Below, one piece after another: positions 1 to 18,290 of a DNA stretch of 64,000 nt; positions within the stretch are counted from its first letter, which is position 1, and every line of letters starts with the position of its first letter. The translations under genes were made by a program, and so were the position numbers. The stretch lies in assembly GCF_900091415.1 (NCBI RefSeq), contig NZ_FMHU01000002.1, positions 2,976,001-3,040,000 on the forward strand. Reading direction: 5' to 3'. The notes under the pieces are model-generated. The model was not told the DNA's origin. It saw only the letters and a list, made by a program, of their open reading frames with translations, and made no database searches. Source of the stretch: Micromonospora inyonensis (GTDB taxonomy: Bacteria > Actinomycetota > Actinomycetes > Mycobacteriales > Micromonosporaceae).

Positions 1-9182
<9,182 letters not shown>

Positions 9183-9190
9183 GCCGGTGA

Positions 9191-9248
9191 CGGCGGCACC
9201 GCCGCGCCGGGCCGGACGATGACGTCCGGTCCGCCGGCGGTGCCGCCG
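9191..9248 (+). terminator. Hairpin terminator after the PKS gene
   Basis: A 14-bp perfect stem (9191-9204 with 9235-9248) begins 8 bases after the PKS stop. A smaller inner stem, CCGGAC/GTCCGG, sits in the loop. There is no T tract, as is common for actinobacterial terminators. Confidence 0.7.
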
Positions 9249-9359
9249 CCCCGGCAGCGCCGGCACCCGCCGCCCGGTGCGGCAGGGCGACCCCGCCGGT
9301 GTCGTGCCCGCACGGCCGACGGTCGGACACCCGGTCCCGGCGCACCGCTGACACGAAGA

Positions 9360-9416
9360 GACCGCCCGGGTGCCCGGTGCCGCGCACAGCGCGCGGCACC
9401 GGGCACCCGGGCGGTC
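9360..9416. terminator. 26-bp perfect hairpin between convergent PKS and SARP genes
   Basis: The arms 9360-9385 and 9391-9416 are perfectly complementary, with a 5-base loop (ACAGC). Its place between two convergent genes fits a bidirectional terminator. Nothing else is seen between 9183 and 9530. Confidence 0.75.
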
Positions 9417-9530
9417 CGACATCGCGAGCCCGAGGGCCCCATGGCAGCTCGGTCCCGGGGTGGGTCACCGCCCACCGGCCGGTCCCGGTCGACCGGCCCC
9501 GGGTGGGGGCGCGGTCACTGCCGAGACGTC

Positions 9531-10482
9531 CTACTGCACCGCGCCGACCTGCCGGTGCTCCAGCCGCCGCTGCCGGGGGATGGACATCGCCAGGCACTCC
9601 AGCCCGATGGGCGGCGGACCGGCCTCGCTGAGGCTCGGGTCGCCTTCGAGGATGGCCCGGTGCAGGCGTTGCAGGTCACCCGAGGGGTCCACCCCCAGCT
9701 CGGCCACCAGAGCCTTGCGGGCCCCCTGGTAGACACCGAGCGCCTCGGAGCGGCGCCCGGCACGGTAGAGCGCGAGCATCAGCTTGGCCTGGAAGCCCTC
9801 GTGGGTGGGCTGCCGCGCGGAGAGTCCGACCAACTCGCTGAGGAGTTCGTGGTGACGCCCCAGCAGCAGGTCCGCCTCGATGCGCAGTTCCAGGGCGCTC
9901 TTGCTCATCTCCTCCAGCCGCAGCACCTCCACCTGGAGGATGGGCCCCGGCGTGACGTCCACCAGCGCTGGTCCCCGCCAGAGCGCCAGAGCGTCCCGGA
10001 GGATCCGGGCCGCGGCCTCCGTACGACCAGATTCCAGTGCGGCGCGCCCCTGCGCCACCAGTTGTTCGAAGCGCAGCGAGTCGAGTGCCTCCGGCGCGAG
10101 CGAGAGCATGTAACCACCGGCGAACGTCCGCAACTCGGACGTGGGCGCGGAGTCCGGCCCGGTGCCGCCGGGCTGGGGGGGTGAGCGCCCGCTGCAGGTG
10201 TTTGCGGAGTTGGTAGACGTACGTCTGGAGCGTGGTGGTGACGCTGGTGGGCGGACTGTTCTCCCACAGCTCTTCGATGATCTGTTCGTTACGGACGACG
10301 CGATTGGCACAAATAGCGAGAAGCGCAAGCACCCGACGCGGTTTTGGCGCCGTTGGCGTCATATCCATCTGACCGACATGAACCGACAAGGGACCGAGCA
10401 CGTTGATCTGCAATGCTGTCACATCCTTCTCTACGCCCTTGGGCCCCGACCCAGATAATGTCAGCGCAATTCCTGAACGCAT
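9531..10482 (-). pseudogene. SARP-family transcriptional regulator, split by a frameshift
   Basis: The N-terminal part, read from 10482 leftward, encodes an OmpR-type winged-helix DNA-binding domain (INVLGPLSV ... ANRVV ... LWENSPP ... LQTYVYQLR). The C-terminal part, in another frame and ending with TAG at 9531-9533, encodes a BTAD helical domain (LRTFAGGY, ALALWRG, ALGVYQ, LGVDPSGDLQRLH). The frame changes at a run of seven C on the coding strand (G at 10175-10181 on the top strand); six C would give one continuous SARP of roughly 300 residues. SARPs usually activate the neighbouring antibiotic cluster, so this is the likely regulator of the adjacent PKS. The break could be real decay, a slippage switch or a sequencing error. 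The start is uncertain: ATG at 10482 lacks a good ribosome site, and AGAAGGA at 10424-10430 lies too close to the GTG at 10422. Confidence 0.85.
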
Positions 10483-11790
10483 TCAGGATCACTTTTCCGC
10501 CAGGAGAATCCAGTTGCCACACAGGAATGACGGATTGATGAGCATGACAATAAGTGGATCGTGCGTTACTAGCCGTAACGCAGGGCACCGATACGCACAG
10601 TGGAATTCGCAGCGACGGGGCGCCCCCCAGCTGCCGCGCCTTACCATCATTACTCAATGAGACATGGAGGTAACTCAAGGTGACACTAAGCAGCCCCCCA
10701 GCTCCGACGGTCAACCAATGACTGAATCATCGATTGTCGGATCAAATATTTACCAGTGCGGCAACACCGGTCCCCCTGATCGACTAATCGATGCATGCCT
10801 CTGTTCATCACTATGCCCCATTGCAGGTTGCCGCACAAGCAGGCACAGAAACCAAGAAGCTTTCGAGCCGGCTTCGAGGCACCCGTGCATTGTTGGGGCT
10901 GGCTTCACAGGATGTAGTGAAATTGTGCGCCGCCACCCGGGCCGCAGCAACCTCAATTACACATGTCGGCGGGGCGGCGAAGCCATCACGAATCCCTCAC
11001 CGAGGGGGCGTTTGCGCTGATCATGACGGCACGCCGGGAGTCGCACCGGAGGGGCCCGGCACCCCGGGGCGGGCCACCCGCTCCACCGGCGACGAGCGAC
11101 CGGTCCGATCCTGGGCGTATACGATCGGTAGCGTTCGATCCTGACGGTCAGGGCCCACAGGCCATGTATCGGGAAGGTAAAGCTGTCAGCTGGCTGACAC
11201 TGGACAGCACTCCACTCCCCCGGAAACCCGCCACCCGCACCGGCATACCGCCCGGTAACCTCGGCTACGGCCTTCCGGGAACCTGGAAAGAACCAGCAGT
11301 AGCCGGGTCGGACCACCCAAAACGTGCATCCAAGAACATACGAGGCGGAGAAGGCGGGGCCGCTCCGGTTGACCGACCCAGCCTCCTCCTTTCCGCTCCC
11401 GTCACCCCGGCGGACGAGTGGCACCCGGGGCCCGCCGGGCCGGTGGGACGCACCGTCGGCCCCGGGCCGGGTCAGCCGACCGGGGAACCACCATCTGCCT
11501 GAAAGCAGGAACAGACATGCCGGAGCGCTCACTCCAGAAATGGGCATTCCTGGAAGCCCCCTGGGCGCTTTCTGGATGAGCGGGGGTCAGCGGAACGTCA
11601 GCGGTCGAACACGGATCCGGACGGAGAGTGGGAAGAGCGCAACGGCCGGCTCGGCACCGGCCGTCCAACCTGGAGCCGATCCCGGACACAACGATGCGCC
11701 ACCGCCGCCGACCGTCACGCGGCGCGGCGGATTTGTCGTCTGAATTGAATTGTCCGAACGCGACGGCGGCCACGGTCGGCAGCGCGGTGG
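10483..11790. other. Long intergenic stretch, AT-richer at its left end
   Basis: I see no gene with recognisable protein sequence here. The first 450 bases or so, upstream of the SARP regulator, are clearly AT-richer than the rest of the window (for example around 10720-10800) and probably contain its promoter. Short open frames on both strands between 10960 and 11740 read as low-complexity Arg/Pro/Gly-rich sequence typical of non-coding high-GC DNA. The right end abuts the orphan transposase fragment. Confidence 0.5.
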
Positions 11791-12114
11791 TCACAGGAGC
11801 CGGCGCTGCTGGTCCAGTTGTGAGGCGAAGAAGGCACTGGCCGCCGTCAGTATCTCGTTCACCCGGCGGAGTTCGGCGTTCTCTGCCCGGAGTCGTTGCA
11901 GCTCCTCCGCCTCGGTCTCCGACAGACGCTCGGCGCGGGGGTCGGGCCGCTCACCGCGTTCGATCTCGTCCTGACGAATCCAGGTCCGCAGCGCCTCGGG
12001 GTGAACGTCGAGGTCCCAGGCGAGCTGCACGATGGGGGGCCGCGGATCGGAGCCCCGCCACCGCTCCACCGCGCGGATCCGCAGCTCGTCCGGATACTTC
12101 TTGGGCGGTGCCAT
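11791..12114 (-). CDS. IS3-family transposase OrfA, orphan
   Basis: A 107-residue protein starting MAPPKKYPDELR. It has an N-terminal helix-turn-helix (VQLAWDLDVHPEALRTWIRQ) and a C-terminal leucine-zipper-like segment ending NEILTAASAFFASQLDQ, the usual architecture of IS3 OrfA. The ATG at 12114 is chosen because GGGAGGGG lies six bases upstream; the ATG at 12120 would be flush against it. In intact IS3 elements OrfB, the DDE catalytic subunit, follows with a small overlap. No OrfB is present downstream and I could not identify terminal inverted repeats, so this copy is a truncated remnant unable to transpose by itself. Confidence 0.85.
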   Translation of the reverse strand: MAPPKKYPDELRIRAVERWRGSDPRPPIVQLAWDLDVHPEALRTWIRQDEIERGERPDPRAERLSETEAEELQRLRAENAELRRVNEILTAASAFFASQLDQQRRLL

Positions 12115-12317
12115 GAGCATCCCCTCCCTCTCGTACTTCCCGCGGCTCCGCACCGCGCCCGCCTGCAGACCCCGTGAGCGGTCCAACCGTCACCGGCTGG
12201 ACCGCCTGCGACGCGGATCATCCGGTGAACCGCGTGCGACTGACCGACCATGTGCTGTGAAGCCCTCCGGCCGTGACCCGCAGGTCACGGCCGGCCCGAC
12301 GGCGACCGGCCGCCGGC

Positions 12318-12347
12318 TCCGCCGTGGGCCCCGGAGGGCCCACGGCG
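12318..12347 (-). terminator. Terminator of the MMPL transporter gene
   Basis: A 13-bp perfect stem, CCGCCGTGGGCCC (12318-12330) with its complement (12335-12347), and a 4-base loop. It starts 11 bases beyond the MMPL stop on the minus strand. Confidence 0.75.
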
Positions 12348-12357
12348 GTCGTCGTCG

Positions 12358-14556
12358 TCAGACCCTGACGTCCTCCCGTTCCTCCTCACGGACCTCCTCA
12401 CGGACCTCCTGGTGGGCGGCACCGCTGTGCTCGAGGGCGACCCGGGGCAGCACCCGCTGCAGGAAGCGGGGCAGCCACCATGCCTTCCGGCCGAAGATCT
12501 GCATCACGGCGGGCAGGATCAGACAGCCGATGAGCAGCGCGTCGGCGAGGATCGCGACTGCCAGTCCGAGCCCGAACTGCTGGAGCATGCGGGTCGGGCT
12601 GAGCATGAAGGCGGCGAAGACCACCACCATGATCGCGCCGGCTGCGGTCACCACCTTCCCGGTGGTCGCGATACCCTCGCGGACCGCCTCCGTCGGGTCC
12701 TTGCTCCGCTCCCACTCCTCGTGCATGCGGGAGAGGAGGAAGACCTGGTAGTCCATGGAGAGACCGAACGCCACCGCGAAGATCATGACCGGCACGTACG
12801 CCTCGATCGGACCCTGCTCGACGCCGAGCCGCCCGTCCTGGAAGACCAGGGTCATGATGCCCAGCGCCACGCCCACGCTGAGGACGTTGAGCACCGCGGC
12901 GACGAGCGGGATCAGCAGCGACCGGAAGACCAGGATGAGCAGGAGCGTGGAGAGACCGACCACGACCAGCACGAAGATCGGCATCTTCGCGGCCACCGCC
13001 TCGGAGAAGTCGACCGTGGCGGCCGTGCTGCCACCGATCAGGTACGTGGCACCGGTCTCCTCCGCCACCGGCGGCAGGACGGTCTCCCGCAGCCGGTCGA
13101 CCAGGTCCATGGTCTCCTGGTCCTGCGGCTTCGAGTCGGGCAGCACGATGATCAGCGACAGGTTCTCGCCGATCGTGTTCGGCGGGACGGCGGTGGCCAC
13201 GCCCTCGGTCGCGGCGATGGCGGCCTGGGCCCGGGTCGCGTCCTCCGGGCTGCCGTCGGCCAGGACGATCAGCGGCCCGTTGAAGCCCGGCCCGAAGCCC
13301 TCGGCCAGCAGGTCGTACGCCTGGCGGCTGTGGGTCGACTCCGGGTCGTTGCCCGCGTCGGCGAAGCCCAGGTTCATGTTGATCACCGGAACGGCGAGGG
13401 CCACCAGGATGCCCAGCGGCACCAGCGCGTTCAACCAGCGGTACTTCTGCACCCAGGTCACCCAGCGACGCCACTGCGTGCCCTCGGTCGCCTTGCCCTT
13501 GGCCAGCCGCTTCTGCACGCCCTTCTCGATCCGGCCACCCACGATGGACAGCAGTGCGGGGAGCAGGGTGAGCGAGGAGAGCATGGTGACCAGGACGGTC
13601 ATCGCGACGGCCACCGCGACACCCTGGAGGGAGCCGAGACCGAGCACCATCAGGCCGATCAGGGCCAGGATGACCGTGCAGCCGGCGAAGAAGACCGTCC
13701 GGCCGGCGGTGTCCTGGGCGTTGATCGCGGCCTGCCGCCGCGGAACACCCTTGAGCAGCTCCGAGCGGTACCGGGAGAAGATCAGCAGCGCGTAGTCGAT
13801 ACCGACGCCCAGGCCGACCAGCATCATCAGCGGCGCGGTGAAGTCGGCGATGGTCGCGACGTGCGAGGCCAGCCCGATCAGGCCGATCGCGGAACCCACG
13901 GCGAAGATGGCGATGACCAGCGGAAGGCTGGCCGCCACGATCGAGCCGAACAGGATCACCATGATGACGAGCGCGGCGAGCATGCCGGCGAACTCGGCAC
14001 CGCCACCGCCGCCCTCCTGTGCCGCGCGGACCGGCGCCCCACCGAGTTCGACCCGGAGCCCTTCGCCCTCGGCTGCGTCGGCGGTGTCAATGATCTTTCG
14101 GACGTCGTCGGCCGGCACCTCGGCGGACTGGCCGTCCAGCGCGACGGTGGCGTAACCGATGGTGCCCTGCTCCGAGATGCCGAATCCCTCGTACGGGCTC
14201 TGTACGCCGGCGACGTGGGGCAGGGTCTTGACCTTGGCGAGCATCCCCTCCACCCGCCCCTGGGTGGCCGGGTCACGCAGGCCGGCCTCGCGCTCCAGGA
14301 CGATCTGGATCGACTCCCCGGACTGCACCGGGGCCCGCTCCTCGAGCAGGTCGAGGGACTTCTGGGAATCGGTGCCCGGCAGGGAGAAGTCGTTGCGGTA
14401 GTCACTGCCGACGGCCTGGGCGGCGACGGTGACGCCGGCCAGCACGAGCACCCAGAGCGCCACAGCGATCCAGCGACGCCGGTACGCCCAGCCGCCCAGC
14501 CGTTCGAAGACACTCGGGCGCCGTGTCGGCGTGACCGCGGCGGTTGATCTGGTCAT
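12358..14556 (-). CDS. MMPL-family RND transporter
   Basis: A 732-residue inner-membrane protein with two matching halves. Each has one N-terminal membrane span (WIAVALWVLVLAGVTV in the first), a large extracytoplasmic loop and a five-helix bundle. The first bundle holds the GVGIDYALLIFSRYR motif and the second the matching FGLSMDYQVFLLSRMHEEW; these carry the Asp-Tyr pair that couples export to proton flow in MmpL proteins. The family exports lipids, polyketides or other hydrophobic compounds. The ATG at 14556 has AGGAGGT nine bases upstream. It is a single-gene unit with its own terminator, and palindromes overlap its presumed promoter (14590-14612), suggesting repressor control, although no TetR gene is adjacent. 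Whether it exports the product of the nearby PKS cannot be told. Confidence 0.93.
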   Translation of the reverse strand: MTRSTAAVTPTRRPSVFERLGGWAYRRRWIAVALWVLVLAGVTVAAQAVGSDYRNDFSLPGTDSQKSLDLLEERAPVQSGESIQIVLEREAGLRDPATQGRVEGMLAKVKTLPHVAGVQSPYEGFGISEQGTIGYATVALDGQSAEVPADDVRKIIDTADAAEGEGLRVELGGAPVRAAQEGGGGGAEFAGMLAALVIMVILFGSIVAASLPLVIAIFAVGSAIGLIGLASHVATIADFTAPLMMLVGLGVGIDYALLIFSRYRSELLKGVPRRQAAINAQDTAGRTVFFAGCTVILALIGLMVLGLGSLQGVAVAVAMTVLVTMLSSLTLLPALLSIVGGRIEKGVQKRLAKGKATEGTQWRRWVTWVQKYRWLNALVPLGILVALAVPVINMNLGFADAGNDPESTHSRQAYDLLAEGFGPGFNGPLIVLADGSPEDATRAQAAIAATEGVATAVPPNTIGENLSLIIVLPDSKPQDQETMDLVDRLRETVLPPVAEETGATYLIGGSTAATVDFSEAVAAKMPIFVLVVVGLSTLLLILVFRSLLIPLVAAVLNVLSVGVALGIMTLVFQDGRLGVEQGPIEAYVPVMIFAVAFGLSMDYQVFLLSRMHEEWERSKDPTEAVREGIATTGKVVTAAGAIMVVVFAAFMLSPTRMLQQFGLGLAVAILADALLIGCLILPAVMQIFGRKAWWLPRFLQRVLPRVALEHSGAAHQEVREEVREEEREDVRV

Positions 14557-14946
14557 CTGTGCTCGACCTCCTGAGACTCACGGCTCAGATAGATAGCTTG
14601 TCTACTTGTAGATACGCCACCTTAACAGCGGGACCGGTAGCCGTACTATGGCTCCGGTCGTGCCAGGTGCCACATTTCAGCCATCCCAGGCTCGAAACCC
14701 GGGGCGACCCGGACGCAGGAATCGCACGCCTCAGGGTCACCGGCTTCCGACCGCTTCCGACCCTCACCTGGGCCGAATCACCGTTCCCGGTGCCCTGCCC
14801 TGACCTGGCGCGTCCGGCCGCCCCCACCCCGGATCAGGGTGAACCCTGCGTTCCCCCTGGACTTGTCAGGGACAGGTGGACGCCCGCGCGGATACCCAGC
14901 CACGCTACGGATGTACCAACCCCTTGAGACCCCAGAGGTGATTGCC
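14557..14946. other. Divergent promoter region between mmpL and multicopper oxidase
   Basis: The gap holds the operator-like palindromes at 14590-14612 and an imperfect inverted repeat, ACCGGTAGCC (14633-14642) with GGCTCCGGT (14650-14658). Either could control one of the two divergent genes. No further coding sequence is seen. Confidence 0.5.
14590..14612. promoter_or_regulatory. Operator-like palindromes in front of the MMPL gene
   Basis: TCTAC-TT-GTAGA (14601-14612) is a perfect 5-bp inverted repeat. It overlaps a second pairing, TAGA (14590-14593) with TCTA. The short AT-rich site stands out in GC-rich DNA 35-55 bases upstream of the start codon, where the promoter should be. A TetR-type repressor is the usual partner of such sites, but that is inference. 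Confidence 0.45.
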
Positions 14947-16482
14947 ATGCGCCCGCTCCGGCGAGTGCTGATCGCCGCCACGGTCGCCGTCGTGCTCCTC
15001 TGCGCGGCCGGCGTGGCGGGCGTGGTCTGGACGTTCAACTCCAGGACCGTCTCCACTGCTGGCAGTGTCGAGTTCGTCCACGCGCTGCCGGTGCCGCCGC
15101 TGGCGCCGTCCACCGTGGATGGCGAGGGCCGGCGGGTCTTCGAGCTGCGGGCGCGGGCCGGTCGGCACGACTTCGGCGACCGCACCGCCGACACCTGGGG
15201 CTTCAACGGGGCGTACCTGGGTCCGACCCTGCGCGCCTCCCGCGGAGAACAGGTCCTGGTGAACGTCCACAACGAACTCGACGAAGAGACGACCGTGCAC
15301 TGGCACGGAATGCACCTACCGGCCCGAATGGACGGTGGCCCGCACCAGATGGTGCCGGCCGGCACGAGCTGGCATCCCACCTGGACGGTCGACCAGCCGG
15401 CCGCGACGCTCTGGTACCACCCGCACCCGCACGGCGAGACCGCCCGGCACGTCTACCGGGGACTCGCCGGAATGTTCATCGTCGACGACCCGGCGACCTC
15501 GGTCGCGCAGCTGCCCAACCGGTACGGCGTGGACGACGTGCCGGTCATCGTGCAGGACAAGCGGTTCTCCGGGAACGGAAACCTCCGGGAAAGCGGTCCA
15601 CTGTTCAGCAGCGTCGGCCTGCTCGGCGACACGATCGTGGTCAACGGAGCGACCGCGCCGTACCTGGACGTCACCACAGAACGGGTCCGGCTCCGGGTGC
15701 TCAACGCCTCCAACGCGCGGGTCTTCGATTTCGGGTTCGCCGACGACCGCGAGTTCGCCCTGGTCGGCACGGACGGCGGCCTGCTCGGTCAGCCGTACCG
15801 GATGAAGCGGGTCATGCTCTCCCCCGGCGAGCGTGCGGAGATCGTGGTCGACGTCCGTCCGGGCGAGCGGACGGTCCTGCGCAGCTTCCCGCCCGACCTC
15901 GGGGCGGACACCTGGACCGAGCGGTTGAACGGCGGCGAGGACACCTTCGACGTCCTTCAGCTACGCGCCGCGGACCGGCTCGAGGAGCGTCCGGAGCTGC
16001 CGTCCCGGCTGGTCGACACGCCTCGGCTCGACCCCCGGGAGGCCGCCGAGACCCGGCAGTTCACCCTGAGCGGCACCCGGATCAACGGCGACCGGATGGA
16101 CATGGACCGGATCGACCTCACGGTCACCAAGGGCACGACCGAGGTGTGGGAGGTGACGAGCCAAGAGGCGCTCCAGCACAACTTCCACATCCACGACGTC
16201 CAGTTCCAGGTGATCGACGTCGACGGGGCCCCGCCACCGCCGCACCTGAGCGGCTGGAAGGACACGGTGTACCTGCGCCCGAACACACCGGTCCGGCTCA
16301 TCGCCCGGTTCGCCGACCACGCCGACCCGGACATGCCGTACATGTACCACTGCCACATCCTGTACCACGAGGACGAGGGGATGATGGGGCAGTTCGTGGT
16401 GGTCGAGCCGGGGCAGAAGGCCGGTACGCCGGGCGGTGACCACGGTGGCGGGCACGGCGGTGGACACCGGGGACACGGCTGA
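14947..16482 (+). CDS. Multicopper oxidase, membrane-anchored or secreted
   Basis: A 511-residue protein with an N-terminal hydrophobic segment after MRPLRRV, then cupredoxin domains with all four copper motifs: HWHGMH (residues about 118-123), WYHPHPHG (about 156-163), HNFHIHDVQF (about 411) and HCHILYHEDEGMM (about 468). These build the type 1 site and the type 2/3 trinuclear cluster of the laccase/CueO/bilirubin oxidase family, which couples substrate oxidation to reduction of O2 to water. The protein ends in a His/Gly-rich tail (GGDHGGGHGGGHRGHG) that could bind extra metal. The ATG at 14947 is chosen because AGAGGTG lies six bases upstream and the signal segment follows directly. The substrate is unknown; metal oxidation or copper tolerance is possible. 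No copper chaperone or exporter lies beside it. Confidence 0.93.
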   Translation: MRPLRRVLIAATVAVVLLCAAGVAGVVWTFNSRTVSTAGSVEFVHALPVPPLAPSTVDGEGRRVFELRARAGRHDFGDRTADTWGFNGAYLGPTLRASRGEQVLVNVHNELDEETTVHWHGMHLPARMDGGPHQMVPAGTSWHPTWTVDQPAATLWYHPHPHGETARHVYRGLAGMFIVDDPATSVAQLPNRYGVDDVPVIVQDKRFSGNGNLRESGPLFSSVGLLGDTIVVNGATAPYLDVTTERVRLRVLNASNARVFDFGFADDREFALVGTDGGLLGQPYRMKRVMLSPGERAEIVVDVRPGERTVLRSFPPDLGADTWTERLNGGEDTFDVLQLRAADRLEERPELPSRLVDTPRLDPREAAETRQFTLSGTRINGDRMDMDRIDLTVTKGTTEVWEVTSQEALQHNFHIHDVQFQVIDVDGAPPPPHLSGWKDTVYLRPNTPVRLIARFADHADPDMPYMYHCHILYHEDEGMMGQFVVVEPGQKAGTPGGDHGGGHGGGHRGHG

Positions 16483-16506
16483 CCCCACCGGCACGGCGAG
16501 CGCCCG

Positions 16507-16536
16507 GGCGCCGGCTCCCTCACCGGGGCCGGCGCC
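16507..16536. terminator. Hairpin between convergent oxidase genes
   Basis: A 12-bp stem with one G-T pair (16507-16518 with 16525-16536) and a 6-base loop lies between the multicopper oxidase stop and the convergent flavin oxidase stop. Confidence 0.6.
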
Positions 16537-16584
16537 GGTCGTCGGCGTACCGGCCGGGTGGTCCGCGCCGGGTCGCGGCCGGGG

Positions 16585-18183
16585 TCAGGGGCCCGGCGGG
16601 ATGTTGTGGTTGCGGTGGAAGATGTTCTCCGGGTCGTAGATCCGCTTGAGGGCGGCCAGCCGCCCCAGGTCGGCCGGTCGGTACGCCGCCATGGTCCGGC
16701 TCGGGTCGCTGAGGAAGTTGAGCAGTACCCCGCGGGTGGCGTACGGACGCAGCCGGCGGGCGAAGGCCGCCATGTGCCCCCGCGCGACGGACAGTTGGGC
16801 GGCGTGCAGCCGAGGTGCGACCGCGATCAGCGCGTACGTCGCGTCCCGGTGGCCGGACGGTCCGCCCTCGGCCGACGGCCGGGCCAACGCCCCGCCCACG
16901 TGCCGCAGCTCGATGACCGAGATCGGAGAGCGGCTCGCCCCCGAACCGCCGATCTCGGCGAGCAGCACGTCGATCAGTTCGTCACTCATCGCCCGGAACA
17001 GGTCGGTGTGTTCCCGGACGATCTGCGGTCCGGGTTGCGGGTCGTCCAGGGCGGAGGTCTGCGGCCAGGTCATCGGTCCGTACCCGCCGAGCAGGGGTGG
17101 GCCAGCCACGGCCAGCAGGGGGGCCAGTGCCCGCCGCCCCCGGGCCACCGGACCGGTGTGGCAGACACGCAGCGCCACCACCGTTCGTCCGCGCAGTGGC
17201 CCCGGAACAGCCGGCCCGTCCGGCAGCCGCAGCAGGGTGAGCGCGGTGGTCAGCTCGTCGGGCAGGTCGGCGGCGTGGTCCCGGTGGCAGGCGAGGATCG
17301 CGCCGGCCCGTTCCCCCGGGAAGTACGCCACCCCACCGAAGACCTCACCGACCGGGTAGAGGCGGAGCAGGAGTTCGGTGACGACGCCGAAGTTGCCGCC
17401 ACCGCCGCGCAACGCCCACCACAGGTCGACGTCGTCGTCCGGGCCGGCGACCAGTCGGGTGCCGGCGGCGGTCACCACCTCGGCGCGGAGCAGGCTGTCG
17501 GCGGCGAACCCGTGCCGGCGGGACAGCCAGCCGACCCCGCCGCCCAGGGTGTAGCCGGCGACCCCCAGCGCGGACGAGGAGCCGGAGATGGGGGCCAGTC
17601 CGAACCGGGCGGCGGCAGCCACCACGTCCCCCCACCGGGCACCGCCGCCGACCCGGGCGGTGGCCCGGACCGGGTCGATGTCGACGTACGTCATCCGGGA
17701 CAGGTTGAGCAGCACGCCGTCGTCGGTGGGGCGCACCGTGCCGTGTCCGGTGGCCTGCACGCCGACCGGTACGTCGAACTCGCGCGCGGTGATGACGGCC
17801 CGCGCCACGTCGGCAGCGTCGGCCACCTCGGCGACCAGGAGCGGCTGCTGGTCGAGGTCCCGCCGCCAGGCCAACCGACCGGCGTCGTAACCGACCGCGC
17901 CGGGCAGGTGGAGACGGCCGTCGAACTGGTGGCGCAGCCGCCGGGCGACGGCCTCCGGACTGCGGGGGCCGGGGTAGCCGTCCGGCAGGCCGCCGAGCAA
18001 CCGGTCGATCCCGGTCGGCGGCAGGTGGAGTCCGCCTTCCTGGACGATCGCGGCCGGAAGGTGCCCGTCGACCGCCCCCGCGTCCTCCCCGGGCCACGGG
18101 AAGCACCCTGCGGCGGAGCGCATGGCACGGCTGCAGGGGAACACGAGTTCCGCCCCCATTCGGCCGGTCCTGCGTCGCTTCAT
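16585..18183 (-). CDS. FAD-linked oxidoreductase of the berberine-bridge-enzyme type
   Basis: A 532-residue protein. The PCMH-type FAD-binding half includes VGVQATGHGTVRPTDDGV, where the His matches the covalent FAD ligand of the family, and GYTLGGGVGWLSRRHGFAAD. The C-terminus is the characteristic BBE ending, YDPENIFHRNHNIPP. Such enzymes oxidise sugars, alcohols or natural-product intermediates with O2. The second attachment residue, normally Cys in bicovalent members, is not evident, so single attachment through His is more likely. The ATG at 18183 has GAGGAG seven bases upstream; earlier in-frame starts to 18207 are less well placed. About 60 unusual N-terminal residues (CSRAMRSAAGCFPWPG) precede the FAD domain. 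The gene is convergent with the multicopper oxidase. The substrate is not predictable. Confidence 0.88.
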   Translation of the reverse strand: MKRRRTGRMGAELVFPCSRAMRSAAGCFPWPGEDAGAVDGHLPAAIVQEGGLHLPPTGIDRLLGGLPDGYPGPRSPEAVARRLRHQFDGRLHLPGAVGYDAGRLAWRRDLDQQPLLVAEVADAADVARAVITAREFDVPVGVQATGHGTVRPTDDGVLLNLSRMTYVDIDPVRATARVGGGARWGDVVAAAARFGLAPISGSSSALGVAGYTLGGGVGWLSRRHGFAADSLLRAEVVTAAGTRLVAGPDDDVDLWWALRGGGGNFGVVTELLLRLYPVGEVFGGVAYFPGERAGAILACHRDHAADLPDELTTALTLLRLPDGPAVPGPLRGRTVVALRVCHTGPVARGRRALAPLLAVAGPPLLGGYGPMTWPQTSALDDPQPGPQIVREHTDLFRAMSDELIDVLLAEIGGSGASRSPISVIELRHVGGALARPSAEGGPSGHRDATYALIAVAPRLHAAQLSVARGHMAAFARRLRPYATRGVLLNFLSDPSRTMAAYRPADLGRLAALKRIYDPENIFHRNHNIPPGP

Positions 18184-18290
18184 CGGCGCACTCCTCATCC
18201 ACCGCACCTTGCGTCACCAGATCATGACAGAAGGTGAGAGGGATAGGAATCGCGAGTCACTGGAGTCTGTGTCGACGCCCACCACAGAAA

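Noticed and set aside
10963..11502. Plus-strand open frame of 179 codons in the AT-richer gap
   Set aside because: Low-complexity Pro/Arg/Gly content, no ribosome site and no resemblance to a known family.
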